From positions 1 through 40,376 of the forward strand of contig NZ_BDMN01000033.1 of NCBI RefSeq assembly GCF_002189065.1: a stretch of DNA of 40,376 nt, written 5' to 3'. Below are positions 1 to 8,473 of this stretch, piece by piece. The notes under the pieces are model-generated. The model saw only the letters and a list, made by a program, of their open reading frames with translations. It did not search any database and was not told where the DNA came from. The translations under genes were made by a program, and so were the position numbers. Each line of letters opens with the position of its first letter. Within the stretch, counting starts at the first letter, position 1. The DNA comes from Bathymodiolus platifrons methanotrophic gill symbiont. Its GTDB lineage: Bacteria > Pseudomonadota > Gammaproteobacteria > Methylococcales > Methylomonadaceae.

Positions 1-42
1 CAAAAATTACGTGAATTAATTGAGCCATTGTTAACCCCTTAA
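1..42 (+). CDS. C-terminal end of an upstream gene (partial)
   Basis: Frame 1 is open from the first base and reads QKLRELIEPLLTP before a TAA stop. It is only 13 residues, so the family cannot be proved. In many gammaproteobacteria the gene before aroQ encodes a TlpA-type thioredoxin, and an amphipathic ending of this kind would suit one. That identification is inference from gene order. About 250 bases follow before aroQ in which I see no convincing gene. Confidence 0.4.
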   Translation, partial: QKLRELIEPLLTP

Positions 43-291
43 TTTTTAATTAAATATAGCTACAGCAGTGTTCTTTAGCAGTGAATAGTATACGCAAGCA
101 TTCGCGGCGAAATGCTGTTGCTGCACGAGATAAATACTCTGTCCTGAGTTATTCCCTCCATCCTCTAAGTTGTAAAAAAATGCACAGTTGTGTCGCGAAC
201 TGTTGCTAAAAAACATATATCTGGACAAAACCATACAAATTAGGCAAAATTAGAGCTCACTTACGTAAAATAATAAAAAATAACGTACAGA

Positions 292-738
292 ATGGCTAAA
301 ATTATAATTCTTAACGGTCCTAACCTGAACCTTCTCGGTGTAAGAGAACCTGGACATTATGGCAATAAAACCCTGGCTGATATTCAGATAAGTGCTGAAT
401 CTCTTGCCACAAAGACAGGCCATACTTTAAGTTTTTATCAAAATAACGCTGAACATGAAATTGTTGAGCTGATTCACCAGGCTTTTGCCGATCAGGTTGA
501 TTTTATTATTATCAACCCCGCTGCATTTACGCATACCAGCGTCGCAATACGCGATGCTCTATTAGCAACAAAAATTCCTTTTATTGAAGTTCACCTATCT
601 AACATTCACGCTCGGGAGCCATTTCGTAAGCACTCCTATTTCTCTGATATAGCAGAGGGGGTTATTTGTGGATTAGGTGCAACTGGATACGAACTGGCCC
701 TACAGGCCGCTCACCAGACACTACTTGAGAGAAAATAA
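292..738 (+). CDS. aroQ: 3-dehydroquinate dehydratase, type II
   Basis: This enzyme dehydrates 3-dehydroquinate to 3-dehydroshikimate, the third step of the shikimate pathway, in the cytoplasm as a dodecamer. The protein is 148 residues, normal for type II enzymes. The N-terminal NGPNLNLLG block (residues 8-16) is followed by Arg18 and Tyr23, which match the catalytic Arg and Tyr of the family. [12 protein letters not shown] (74-85) and the HLSN block with His101 form the rest of the active site. The ATG at 292 is the only sensible start. accB begins 3 bases after the stop, so aroQ, accB and accC are very likely one operon, a common gammaproteobacterial arrangement. Confidence 0.97.
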   Translation: MAKIIILNGPNLNLLGVREPGHYGNKTLADIQISAESLATKTGHTLSFYQNNAEHEIVELIHQAFADQVDFIIINPAAFTHTSVAIRDALLATKIPFIEVHLSNIHAREPFRKHSYFSDIAEGVICGLGATGYELALQAAHQTLLERK

Positions 739-741
739 ATC

Positions 742-1188
742 GTGGACATTAGAAAAATAAAAAAACTGATCGAAATTATTGAAGAATCAGACATTGCTGA
801 AATTGAGATTACCGAAGGCGAAGAGTCTGTCCGTATTAACCGTTACTCCTCAGCAGTTGCCCCGGCTGCACCGGATTTTGCTCCCGTAGCAGCAGCCCCT
901 GTTGCCATTGCGACCGCTCCAGTTGCAAGCGAGCCTGTCGCTGCTGAACCCACTGGACACGCGGTTAAGTCACCTATGGTTGGTACTTTCTACCGTTCAG
1001 CTTCGCCTGGCTCAGCCCCCTTTATCCAAGTGGGTCAATCAGTAAAAGAAGGTGATACTCTTTGCATTATCGAAGCAATGAAAATTCTCAACCAGATTGA
1101 GTCAGATAAGAGTGGCGTTATCAAGCAAATTTTAATCGAAGACGCCCAAGCCGTTGAATATGATCAAGCACTATTCATCATAGAATAA
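742..1188 (+). CDS. accB: Biotin carboxyl carrier protein of acetyl-CoA carboxylase
   Basis: AccB carries the biotin that shuttles CO2 between biotin carboxylase (AccC) and the carboxyltransferase in the first committed step of fatty acid synthesis. The protein is 148 residues: an N-terminal helical segment, an Ala/Pro/Val-rich flexible linker (about residues 38-70), and a C-terminal biotinyl domain. The biotinylation motif EAMK is intact, with the accepting Lys at residue 114, 35 residues from the end as usual. The start is a GTG directly after the aroQ stop. An ATG start does not fit because the first residues ([11 protein letters not shown]) already match the family start. Confidence 0.97.
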   Translation: MDIRKIKKLIEIIEESDIAEIEITEGEESVRINRYSSAVAPAAPDFAPVAAAPVAIATAPVASEPVAAEPTGHAVKSPMVGTFYRSASPGSAPFIQVGQSVKEGDTLCIIEAMKILNQIESDKSGVIKQILIEDAQAVEYDQALFIIE

Positions 1189-1203
1189 TAACGAGGAAAA
1201 ATT

Positions 1204-2547
1204 ATGTTCGATAAACTTGTTATTGCCAATCGTGGTGAAATTGCGCTAAGAATTTTACGCGCCTGCCGTGAATTAGGTATTAAAACCGTCGCTGTTTATT
1301 CCAGTGCAGATCGCGATTTAAAGCATGTTCGCCTAGCCGATGAAGCAATCTGTATAGGCCCACCAGCTTCAGCGGATAGCTACCTTAATATTCCTGCCCT
1401 TATTAGCGCTGCGGAAGTCACTGATGCAGAAGCGATACACCCGGGGTATGGCTTTTTAGCCGAAAGTGCTGAGTTTTCTGAAAAAGTAAAACAAAGTGGC
1501 TTTGTTTTTGTTGGACCAGAAGCAGATACCATTCGCATAATGGGCGATAAAATCGAAGCTAAAAAAGCGATGATCGCATCTGGAATCCCTTGCGTACCAG
1601 GTAATGGAGAACCTTTAGGTGATGATAATGCAACTAACCAGAAGTTAGCACACGAAATTGGTTATCCAATTATCATCAAAGCAGCAGGAGGAGGTGGTGG
1701 ACGAGGTATGCGTACGGTACACACTGAAGGCGCTTTAATTAGCTCAATTGCCTTAACCAAGTCAGAAGCCGGATCTTTTTTTTGTAATCCAACGGTCTAT
1801 ATGGAAAAATTCCTTGAAGACCCACGTCATATTGAAATTCAGGTGCTTTCTGATGCTCACGGTAATGCTGTTCATTTAGGGGAGCGGGATTGCTCCATGC
1901 AGCGCCGCCACCAAAAAGTAGTTGAAGAAGCTCCTGCTCCTGGCATTACCGAAGAACAACGTAAATTTATTGGCGAACGCTGCGCACAAGCTTGTGTAGA
2001 TATGGGCTACTTAGGTGCAGGTACCTTTGAATTCCTATTTGAGAATGATGAATTTTATTTTATTGAAATGAATACTCGCGTACAGGTCGAGCACCCCGTC
2101 ACTGAAATGGTTACAGGTATCGACATTGTCAAAGAGCAGTTACGTATAGCTGCCGGCGAGCCGCTTTCTTTTACCCAGGATGATATTGTTTTACGCGGTC
2201 ATGCAATAGAATGTCGCTTAAATGCTGAAGACCCGGTTACCTTTATGCCCTGCCCTGGTACTATTGATATATTCCATATGCCGGGTGGCCCAGGTATTCG
2301 TTGTGAAACACATATTTATAATGGCTATAGAGTGCCGCCTTATTATGACTCCATGATTGGTAAGCTAATTGCTCACGGAGATGATAGAGCTAGCGCTATC
2401 GCTCGCATGCGTACAGCGTTAAGTGAAATGGTAATCGATGGCATTAAAACCAATATCCCGTTACAACAGGATATTATGGCTGATAGTGCTTTTGCAGCTG
2501 GTTGCCAGAATATCCATTATTTAGAAAAGAAATTAGGTATGAATTAA
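1204..2547 (+). CDS. accC: Biotin carboxylase subunit of acetyl-CoA carboxylase
   Basis: AccC uses ATP and bicarbonate to carboxylate the biotin on AccB. The 447 residues have the usual order: N-terminal Rossmann-like domain starting [16 protein letters not shown], then an ATP-grasp domain with the glycine loop [12 protein letters not shown] (about residues 159-170), the [14 protein letters not shown] catalytic block (about 288-301), and the C-terminal biotin carboxylase domain. Length and motifs match the E. coli enzyme (449 residues). It lies 15 bases after accB with an AACGAGGAAAA ribosome-binding region before the ATG. No obvious terminator follows. Palindromic repeats fill the gap to prmA. 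Confidence 0.98.
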   Translation: MFDKLVIANRGEIALRILRACRELGIKTVAVYSSADRDLKHVRLADEAICIGPPASADSYLNIPALISAAEVTDAEAIHPGYGFLAESAEFSEKVKQSGFVFVGPEADTIRIMGDKIEAKKAMIASGIPCVPGNGEPLGDDNATNQKLAHEIGYPIIIKAAGGGGGRGMRTVHTEGALISSIALTKSEAGSFFCNPTVYMEKFLEDPRHIEIQVLSDAHGNAVHLGERDCSMQRRHQKVVEEAPAPGITEEQRKFIGERCAQACVDMGYLGAGTFEFLFENDEFYFIEMNTRVQVEHPVTEMVTGIDIVKEQLRIAAGEPLSFTQDDIVLRGHAIECRLNAEDPVTFMPCPGTIDIFHMPGGPGIRCETHIYNGYRVPPYYDSMIGKLIAHGDDRASAIARMRTALSEMVIDGIKTNIPLQQDIMADSAFAAGCQNIHYLEKKLGMN

Positions 2548-2634
2548 TTCTGTAGCAAGTGACCCAAAGTCCGCCCTTATCAATCTCTGTGTAATGGCGG
2601 ACTAAAGAGACTATGAAAGTATATACTTTTAACC

Positions 2635-2719
2635 TCCCCCCTTGAGAAGGGGGGATTGAGGCGGGACCGTATAAAAACATATATCAAACTTCCCCAACCC
2701 CTCCTTAACTAAGGAGGGG
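2635..2719. repeat. Pair of intergenic palindromes
   Basis: Two perfect hairpins lie between accC and prmA. The first is CCCCCCTT-GAG-AAGGGGGG (2635-2653) and the second is CCCCTCCTT-AACT-AAGGAGGGG (2698-2719). They have no T-tract directly after them, so they look more like REP-type dispersed palindromes than rho-independent terminators. Partial copies of another palindrome family (GCGGACTAAAG) flank them at about 2596 and 2810. The whole 294-base gap holds no gene that I can support. Confidence 0.7.
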
Positions 2720-2841
2720 AATTATATTGAATACTTTCACAGCCGCTAAAGCCACGCCCTACCGTTAAAATCAGCCTTTCTTGAATATATATTATTGCTA
2801 CACTTAGCGGACTAAAGTCTGCTCTACACCAACAACCCATT

Positions 2842-3720
2842 ATGGCCTGGCATCAAATTTCCGTAATAAGCAATTCAGCTATTGCTCCTGATATTTCCGA
2901 TTTCCTTAGTGGGCTAGGGGCTGTCTCGGTCACATATATGAGTGCTGAGTCCAAGCCTGTCTACGAACCAAAAATAGGCGAAACGAAAATATGGGAACAC
3001 ACAAAAACTATCGCCTTATTTGAACTGGATGCTACTCCTGAAATAATCCAGACTCTTCTTTTGCAGCAGTTTCCTGATAATATCGCACATGACTGGCATG
3101 CTGAAATTCTGCAAGACCAAACCTGGGAACGTGCATGGATGGAACATTTTCAGCCTATGCAATTTGGCAAACGGCTATGGGTATACCCTTCGGGCCAGGA
3201 GCACTCAAAACCCGGGACTGTTAGTTTAATTCTTGATCCTGGCTTAGCCTTTGGTTCCGGTACCCACCCAACAACAGCCCTCTGTTTAGAATGGCTGGCA
3301 GAACATGATGTTGCCGGCAAGACAGTGATAGATTTTGGCTGTGGCTCAGGTATTCTCGCCGTTGCAGCTGTACTCCTAGGCGCTAAAGAAGCACACGCAA
3401 TTGATATAGATCCGCAAGCCCTGACTGCGACAATTGATAATGCACAGAAAAATGGCGTGGTCTCTAAAATTAAAACCTATCTGCCCGAACAATTTACGCC
3501 TTTTGCTGTAGATATAGTACTGGCAAATATTCTAGCTAAACCACTGATTGAATTATCGGATAGCATCAGTGCACTTGTTATTCCTCAAGGCCAATTAGTT
3601 TTATCTGGCATATTAAAAGAGCAGGCACCTTCAGTTAGCAATACCTACCAAACCAGGTTCACGATGAGTACACCTGTAGTTCAGGGCGATTGGTGTCGCC
3701 TGGATGGCATTAAAAAATAG
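2842..3720 (+). CDS. prmA: Ribosomal protein L11 methyltransferase
   Basis: PrmA trimethylates lysines and the N-terminus of ribosomal protein L11. The 292 residues match the usual length. An N-terminal substrate-recognition domain (about 1-95) is followed by the class I SAM-dependent fold with DPGLAFGSGTHPTT (about 133-146), DFGCGSGILAVAA for SAM binding (about 163-175), and the family motif VLANILAKPL (about 228-237). The ATG at 2842 gives the expected MAWHQI start. The next reading frame starts 4 bases after its stop, so the DUF3426 gene is probably cotranscribed. A fis or dusB gene, often seen nearby in other gammaproteobacteria, is not present here. Confidence 0.97.
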   Translation: MAWHQISVISNSAIAPDISDFLSGLGAVSVTYMSAESKPVYEPKIGETKIWEHTKTIALFELDATPEIIQTLLLQQFPDNIAHDWHAEILQDQTWERAWMEHFQPMQFGKRLWVYPSGQEHSKPGTVSLILDPGLAFGSGTHPTTALCLEWLAEHDVAGKTVIDFGCGSGILAVAAVLLGAKEAHAIDIDPQALTATIDNAQKNGVVSKIKTYLPEQFTPFAVDIVLANILAKPLIELSDSISALVIPQGQLVLSGILKEQAPSVSNTYQTRFTMSTPVVQGDWCRLDGIKK

Positions 3721-3724
3721 GCTT

Positions 3725-4473
3725 ATGCTCCATATTCTTTGCCCGAAATGTAATCATTCTTTACAAATCAGCAGCAAACAGCTTAAAAGAAAACGCTACA
3801 ACGTCACCTGCAGTCAGTGTAAACTGCAATTCAAAGCCGGCACCATAATAAATAAGCAAGCTGTACCGAAAACTCAGGAAACACGCGTACCAGAAGAGAA
3901 ATTCCCTGAAATTCCAACCCTGATAAAAGTTCGTACTCAGACCAGTAAAAAGCCTGAAGCGCTCAATGCCCCCCCTGTCGAGACATACGCCTGGCAAACA
4001 ACAAAATCAACTCATCATTCGGCCCGCTGGCTCACTGGAATTATTCTAGGGATTGCTTTATTCGCCTATCAAGTTTATTACTTTAAAGGCTATGCATTAA
4101 GCCAATCACCACAAATAAGACCCTGGCTACATATTATTAGTTCAAAATTAAATTACCCCCCTGCCAGTTTTTCGTAACCTGGCTGACTTTACCACCATAG
4201 GTAGTTCCTTTAAACGAGTTAATGCCGATAACTACCACGTGCAAATTAGCATCATTAACCATGCAGATTTTGATCAATATTTACCCAATATTTTCATCTC
4301 ATTGCATAACTTATATGGCGGTACGCTGGCTCAAAGAGTTTTTACCCCCCCAGCAATACCTAGACAAAGAAACGGCTTCCGTACTAATCAAAAGCTCAGC
4401 TACACATGATATTGACTTTTTTATTTCCGCCCCTCAGCAGGAAATTGGCGGCTATAGCCTAGAGTTAAAATAA
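3725..4473 (+). pseudogene. DUF3426 zinc-ribbon membrane protein, interrupted by two frameshifts
   Basis: The intact part (3725-4177) begins MLHILCPKCNHSL, an N-terminal MJ0042-type zinc ribbon with CPKC and CSQC pairs, then a linker and one membrane segment (WLTGIILGIALFAYQVYYF). The frame then stops. The next 160 bases, read one frame over, give NLADFTTIGSSFKRVNADNY, continuing through HVQISIINHADFDQYLPNIF to LYGGTLAQRVF. A second shift at C7 (4344-4350) restores PQQYLDKETASV and the ending GGYSLELK. Removing one T near 4169 and one C near 4347 would join all three into one DUF3426 protein of about 248 residues. I chose ATG 3725 over an in-frame upstream start because it puts the zinc ribbon at the N-terminus. 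This is either a decaying gene or two homopolymer sequencing errors. DUF3426 proteins commonly follow prmA, and their function is unknown. Confidence 0.8.
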
Positions 4474-4487
4474 AAACCTAGGCTATA
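4453..4487. repeat. Inverted repeat around the DUF3426 stop codon
   Basis: TATAGCCTAG (4453-4462) is the reverse complement of CTAGGCTATA (4478-4487). The stop codon lies in the loop. No T-tract follows, so it may stabilise the 3' end of the transcript rather than terminate it. Confidence 0.6.
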
Positions 4488-4559
4488 CTCTTGCCTGCAA
4501 CCTCTGCTTCACTTCCATTAAGTTAGTGAAATTTTTCATTAAACAACACAATGTTACCT

Positions 4560-4616
4560 GATTACCCATGACTCTCAGCCATACCTCGTCACTTTGGCTG
4601 AGAGTTGTACGTAATC
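4560..4616. repeat. Intergenic hairpin with two nested stems
   Basis: ACTCTCAGCC (4571-4580) pairs with GGCTGAGAGT (4596-4605), and an outer GATTAC (4560-4565) pairs with GTAATC (4611-4616). There is no T-tract. It lies in the gap between the broken DUF3426 gene and rlmI and may be a transcript-end hairpin or a dispersed palindrome. Confidence 0.6.
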
Positions 4617-4646
4617 AGCATCTTAAGCCAGGTTTCTGGCTGCCCA

Positions 4647-4714
4647 CCTTCAAGTAACAAAATACTATATATTCAAAGACTTGTATTTTGTTACTTAGAA
4701 GGTAATGTTATAAT
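4647..4714 (+). promoter_or_regulatory. Candidate rlmI promoter with a long overlapping inverted repeat
   Basis: A perfect TATAAT lies at 4709-4714, 35 bases before the rlmI ATG. The -35 box is weak (TTGTTA at 4688-4693, 15-base spacing). An inverted repeat (4647-4665 against 4683-4702) with the arms CCTTC-a-AGTAACAAAATAC and GTATTTTGTTACTT-a-GAAGG covers the -35 region. It could be an operator or a cruciform. Promoter activity is inferred from sequence only. Confidence 0.4.
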
Positions 4715-4748
4715 TTTTTTTAATATCCTTTAAGCACAATAATATCCC

Positions 4749-5945
4749 ATGGCTCACCCAGAATTATTTCTCAAGAAAAACGAAGATAAACGCTTACGCA
4801 AAGGCCACCTTTGGGTATTCAGTAATGAAGTTGATACCCAGCGTAGCCCTTTAAATCAATTTGCTCCTGGCGATATGGTCAAAGTAGTCACAAGTGACAA
4901 CCAGATTCTGGGTGCTGCTTATATAAATCCTGGCACCCTTGTTTGCGCTCGACTATTATCCCGAAAGCCAGGGGCTAAATTAGGCTCTAAAATGTTTACT
5001 ACTCGTATTGCACGAGCTCTGGCCTTACGCGAACGCTTTTATAACAAACCTTATTACCGACTTATTTTTGGTGAAAGTGACGGCTTGCCCGGCCTGGTTA
5101 TCGATCGCTTTGGAGATGTATTATCAGTACAAATCACCACAGCCGGAATAGAACGACAGAAAGAACCATTGCTAGAAGTTTTAGTTGACCTGCTACAACC
5201 AACAGCTATTTTGCTCAAGAATGATAACCCACAAAGAATACTAGAAGGTCTTTCTACGGAGTCTGTCTGTGCGTATGGAACAATACCTGAACAATTAATT
5301 ATTGAAGAAAATAACGCGCAGTTCCAGATTGATATAGTAGCAGGCCAAAAAACTGGCTGGTTTTATGATCATCGTAGTAGTCGTGCTCTATTAACTCAGC
5401 TCGCTAAAGATAAAACCGTGCTGGATTTATTCTCCTATGCCGGAGCCTGGGGCATTCCCGCCGCATTAAATGGCGCGCAGCAAGTAAGCTGTATTGATTC
5501 CTCTGCTGCTGCGATTGCTCTGGCGAAACAAAATGCACAGTTAAATCACGTTAGCGATAATATGCAGTTTGTGCAAAGTGATGTTTTTGAATATTTAAAA
5601 CAAGCACGCCTGGAAAGAAGGCGCTTTGATATCGTTATTTTAGATCCTCCCGCATTAATCAAGCGCAAAAAAGATTTTAAATCAGGCTATGAAGCCTATC
5701 GCCGTCTTAACCATCTAGCTCTGCAAGTCTTAGAAAAAGATGGCATCCTGGTTTCTGCCTCCTGCTCTTACCATTTAAGCAAAGCCAATTTACACGAAAT
5801 TTTGCGCTCCTCTGCCCGACATATCGATAGAAACCTGACTATTGTCGCAACTGGCGGGCAAGCACCTGACCACCCTATTCATCCCGCAATCTCGGAAACT
5901 GAATATTTAAAAACCTATTTCTGCGCTGTTTCTGAAAGCCTATAA
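4749..5945 (+). CDS. rlmI: Class I SAM-dependent rRNA methyltransferase, RlmI-like (23S rRNA m5C)
   Basis: The RlmI family methylates C1962 of 23S rRNA. The 398 residues match E. coli RlmI (396). There is an N-terminal PUA RNA-binding domain (about 1-75), the central EEHEC-like region with FGESDGLPGLVIDRFG (about 106-121), and a Rossmann methyltransferase domain with VLDLFSYAGAWGIPAAL for SAM binding. The catalytic region carries ILDPPALIKRKKDF and the cysteine motif SASCSYHL expected for m5C chemistry. The ATG at 4749 gives MAHPELFLKKNEDKRLRKGH, which matches the family start. The gene appears monocistronic, with its own promoter-like region and a strong terminator right after it. Confidence 0.93.
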   Translation: MAHPELFLKKNEDKRLRKGHLWVFSNEVDTQRSPLNQFAPGDMVKVVTSDNQILGAAYINPGTLVCARLLSRKPGAKLGSKMFTTRIARALALRERFYNKPYYRLIFGESDGLPGLVIDRFGDVLSVQITTAGIERQKEPLLEVLVDLLQPTAILLKNDNPQRILEGLSTESVCAYGTIPEQLIIEENNAQFQIDIVAGQKTGWFYDHRSSRALLTQLAKDKTVLDLFSYAGAWGIPAALNGAQQVSCIDSSAAAIALAKQNAQLNHVSDNMQFVQSDVFEYLKQARLERRRFDIVILDPPALIKRKKDFKSGYEAYRRLNHLALQVLEKDGILVSASCSYHLSKANLHEILRSSARHIDRNLTIVATGGQAPDHPIHPAISETEYLKTYFCAVSESL

Positions 5946-5947
5946 GC

Positions 5948-5981
5948 AAAAAAGGGCGACTCAAGCGAGCCGCCCTTTTTT
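5948..5981 (+). terminator. Rho-independent terminator of rlmI
   Basis: The stem AAAAAAGGGCG-a-CTC pairs with GAG-c-CGCCCTTTTTT around an AAGC loop, and the right arm ends in a T run. It begins 3 bases after the rlmI stop codon. This is a textbook intrinsic terminator. Confidence 0.93.
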
Positions 5982-6122
5982 ATTTAGACATTCAAAAGAT
6001 TAACAAACTCTTTTAGGGTGCGATTTAATGTCACTTCTCCTATCAAGCATAAACTATCTTGATTACGTATATCTCTCAGCCATGACAGAATAAAGTTCGA
6101 AATATCAGAACGTTAAAAAAAT

Positions 6123-6197
6123 CGTCATCCCGAAGTTTTTTAGCTGGAATCTGCGCTTAACCTACGAGATTCCAGCTAAAGGAATGCAGGAATGACC
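6123..6197. repeat. GTCAT-type dispersed intergenic palindrome
   Basis: TTTAGCTGGAATCT (6139-6152) is the exact reverse complement of AGATTCCAGCTAAA (6167-6180), and the outer CGTCAT and AATGAC close the structure. This resembles the widespread GTCATTCC...GGAATGAC repeats of many proteobacteria. It lies in the 508-base gap between rlmI and the small-protein cluster. The rest of that gap, up to 6453, is AT-rich, and I see no gene in it. Confidence 0.7.
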
Positions 6198-6453
6198 TCG
6201 TTTAGCTAAGAGTTATGGGTAAACTATTAACTTACAATGCATCGTAACTCAGCAACCCACCCAATGAATGAATTTTTCAGGCAAAAAAAACATTAATTGA
6301 ACTATGTTAAATAACACATAAGCAATAGTTTAAATACCCTATTATTTCCTTAAATTCTTATTGTTACTTTAACTTATCTTTTATATTCATTACGTTATAA
6401 GTTGGCTTACTTTTTGTATAGTTATTTAGAACACCAATTAATCAAGCCAAAAT

Positions 6454-6702
6454 ATGAGCGATCAACAATCTATACAACAAGAATCTCAAATTTCAAATGG
6501 AGCTATAATGCTCGGCGCTGGTCTAGCCCTTGCCTCATTCATCGTTTTACCCGCTGTTGCAGCACGCTTTGGTTTAGGCTCTAGTCTCACTGGTGCTATG
6601 CGCATTGCTCTGATGAAAGCCTCATCTAAAGTATGCAATCACAAGCCAGGTAATGGGCTTTCTAGCAACAAGTCCTGCCCACCCGATGCTGACTGTCAGT
6701 AA
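6454..6702 (+). CDS. Small membrane protein with a Cys-containing tail, first gene of the metal island
   Basis: An 82-residue protein that I do not recognise with certainty. After a polar N-terminus (SDQQSIQQESQISN) it has a Gly/Ala-rich hydrophobic stretch (about residues 17-45), then a tail with three cysteines (VCNHKPG, KSCPP, ADCQ). It resembles the small single-span proteins (DUF5132-like) often found beside HMA2 and P1B-ATPase genes, but that match is my impression and not a search result. Its placement, with the metal-binding and HMA2 genes following on the same strand, suggests it belongs to the same metal-transport system. It might act as a small accessory subunit. Confidence 0.6.
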   Translation: MSDQQSIQQESQISNGAIMLGAGLALASFIVLPAVAARFGLGSSLTGAMRIALMKASSKVCNHKPGNGLSSNKSCPPDADCQ

Positions 6703-6884
6703 TAGCAAAAAAGCTGCATTATTAATACTTGCTAATTTTCAGCAAAACCCTCCCTAAAAGCTATATTTCTGTTATAGTTTATCAAAAGAGCGCACTCTAG
6801 CCTTACTAATTAAGACATCCCCTTTACTTAAGGCTATCTCTCTAGGGCGCGCACCAGGCTAAATCAATCCTTAACAACACACTT

Positions 6885-7052
6885 ATGGCTGACGAAAAAA
6901 AATCATGTGATTTATGCGGACTACCAGTAGAAGTCGAAGGCTTTACACTCTTAACAAAAGAAGGTGATAAAGTATTTTGCTGTGAAGGTTGCCAGGGTAT
7001 CTATCAAATGCTAAATGAAGATAACCTGTTACCTGAAGAAGCCTCTAAATAA
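6885..7052 (+). CDS. Stand-alone Cys-rich metal-binding domain of cation-transport ATPases
   Basis: A 55-residue protein, MADEKKSCDLCGLPVEVEGF and onward. The spacing C8-x2-C11, then FCCEGCQGIY with C32, C33 and C36, matches the putative metal-binding domain (PF12156 type) found at the N-terminus of CcoI-like copper ATPases. Here it is a separate gene and the ATPase at 8980 does not carry it. The stop at 7050-7052 is 30 bases before the next gene. A role in delivering copper or another soft metal to the ATPase is inferred from the domain and the neighbours. Confidence 0.8.
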   Translation: MADEKKSCDLCGLPVEVEGFTLLTKEGDKVFCCEGCQGIYQMLNEDNLLPEEASK

Positions 7053-7082
7053 ATCATATTATCAATTCAACTGGACTCAAGA

Positions 7083-7424
7083 ATGGCTCACAATCACGGT
7101 AAAAAAGCTGCTGTTACAACAATGAAGCATGCGCAACATATCGCCAGTCATGGAATGAATAGCCATGAAGTTTCAACTACATTAATCAAAGGTGCTGTTA
7201 TGTCAGCAGGCGCACAAACAGGAAAAACAATTATGAGTAAAATCACTAAACACCCTCTTCTATTAATAGGTATCGGTATGGTAGCAGGCTACTATGCTCA
7301 CAAATACAGAAAAGAAATTATTTCTTCTGTCACTTCGGTCGGTGACAAAGGTAAGGATTTTGTATTACAACAAAAAGAAAACCTGGAAGATATTGTTGCA
7401 GAGTCAAAAGAAGACCAAGAGTAA
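7083..7424 (+). CDS. Small single-span membrane protein of the metal island
   Basis: A 113-residue protein of unknown function. The N-terminal half is His- and Met-rich (HNHGKKAA, MKHAQHIASHGMNSHE), which could bind metal. A hydrophobic segment (HPLLLIGIGMVAGYYAHKY, about 60-78) is followed by a charged, probably helical C-terminus ending KENLEDIVAESKEDQE. The shape recalls YtxH- or DUF5132-like proteins next to P-type ATPases. It lies 30 bases after the 55-residue metal-binding gene, so the two are probably cotranscribed. The span and the charge pattern are seen directly. The metal link is inference from context and the His/Met content. Confidence 0.65.
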   Translation: MAHNHGKKAAVTTMKHAQHIASHGMNSHEVSTTLIKGAVMSAGAQTGKTIMSKITKHPLLLIGIGMVAGYYAHKYRKEIISSVTSVGDKGKDFVLQQKENLEDIVAESKEDQE

Positions 7425-7439
7425 ATTAAATTTACCTAA

Positions 7440-7530
7440 GGGAGTTGGAAACACACATCATCTAGGATTGCTGGTCTTTTTGTCCGTCTTCTACGTTGTA
7501 GTAACGGTTGCGTAGCCTGCTATGCGCCTT
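7440..7530 (-). mobile_element. Truncated miniature inverted-repeat element (family 2, copy E)
   Basis: The left end GGGAGTTGGAAACACACATC follows TAA and matches, in reverse orientation, the right end of the copy at 24069-24229 (shared GGAAACACACATCAT and TGCTGGTCTTTTTGTCCGTC). The core GCGTAGCCTGCTATGCGCC is also shared. Similarity stops near 7530, where a stretch related to the 58-base element at 18077 takes over (AACAAAAATACTGCCC, AGTGGACG). It lies inside the metal island, between the 113-residue gene and the HMA2 gene. Confidence 0.65.
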
Positions 7531-7619
7531 GAATACGAACAAAAATACTGCCCCATAGTGGACGTTTTTTTTATTTCCAGCTCTAACATTAATAACTATT
7601 TTTCAGGATGATTCCAGTG

Positions 7620-7640
7620 GGGTGAATTTTTAATTCACCC
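7620..7640. repeat. Short intergenic palindrome
   Basis: GGGTGAATT-TTT-AATTCACCC is a perfect 9-base hairpin in the 418-base gap before the HMA2 gene. There is no T-run after it. I see no gene in the rest of the gap (7531-7843). Confidence 0.6.
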
Positions 7641-7843
7641 TACTGCACACACAAAGTGTAATAAAAGTAATGTCTCGCTTTCGTTTATTATCGTAAATTA
7701 AAGCACTTGTCGAAAATATAGCTGAGTGCGCAGGATCTTCTTTACCAGAGAGAACCTTATATATCTGGGGATCTTTGCAACAACAGTAATAAGTTTCTTA
7801 TTATTTTGCGTAATCACGCCAACATCTATTTTTTACTACTTAC

Positions 7844-8293
7844 ATGTCTATACAACAAGAAATTATTTTACGCCATAAATCTTCTGGCCATGTAAGGTTC
7901 CAAATTCCGGAACGCTTATGTAGCGATGAAGTCGCTAGCTTCGTTTCTGATGCTATCAATGATTTTGATGGTGTGTATCGCGTTAATTTATTCAGAAACA
8001 AACAAAAGCTCGCCATTCGTTTCGTTGAGGAAAACCTCCCCTTCCAGGAGTTAGTCCAGCAACTGCTGACTCTACTCTCTGACCTGGAGAAAAAAGGTTT
8101 TTTTAAAGCTAAACCTGATGCAATCAAAACCAGCAGTTTTACAAACAATTTAAAATTATCTAACTGGAAAGGTACGCGCTGGGCTAAAGACAAATACACT
8201 GAAACTAAAGAAACAGCACAGGCAATCAGTATTCTGGCTAAATTAGGGCTGAAAAAAAACCCGAAATTCTCGCTAATCCCGAAAAAACCCTGA
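7844..8293 (+). CDS. HMA2-like (ligand-less heavy-metal-associated fold) membrane protein, frameshifted near its end
   Basis: The N-terminal domain (about 1-75) begins with LRHKSSGHVRFQIPERL, a pattern of H-x4-R-x-R-x-x-P that recurs at the start of the ATPase at 8980 (HELKNRIRILVP). It suits an HMA2 domain, a ferredoxin-like fold without the CxxC metal ligand. The frame ends after LKKNPKFSLIPKKP because an A-tract has eight A residues. In the duplicate copy downstream the same tract has nine and the frame continues through a membrane segment (FFNDVLVLFLIKIH) to SKTTKK. With nine A residues this protein would be about 203 residues. The truncation is either real or an error in a homopolymer. 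The likely role is a scaffold or adaptor of the metal ATPase. Confidence 0.7.
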   Translation: MSIQQEIILRHKSSGHVRFQIPERLCSDEVASFVSDAINDFDGVYRVNLFRNKQKLAIRFVEENLPFQELVQQLLTLLSDLEKKGFFKAKPDAIKTSSFTNNLKLSNWKGTRWAKDKYTETKETAQAISILAKLGLKKNPKFSLIPKKP

Positions 8294-8455
8294 TTACCTT
8301 TTTTAACGATGTGTTAGTGCTATTTTTAATTAAAATACACTGGAAATTAATTTCTAAAAAATGGATTCTGGCACCATTAAAATATCGCTATCAATGGCTC
8401 ACCATTTTTTACCTGATGTTTTTATTTATTCGCTCAAAAACCACTAAAAAATAAA
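7992..8455 (+). repeat. Direct repeat, copy 1 of a tandem partial duplication
   Basis: The 464 bases from TCAGAAACAAACAAAAGCTC to the end of the HMA2 reading frame recur at 8499-8963. By eye the copies are identical except for one A in a run (8 here, 9 in copy 2). A 43-base non-repeated segment separates them. Confidence 0.9.
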
Positions 8456-8473
8456 GGCTCTATGTGAATCCTA

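Noticed and set aside
46-234. 62-residue reading frame on the minus strand
   Set aside because: No recognisable motif or ribosome-binding site. It looks like a chance frame in the aroQ upstream region.
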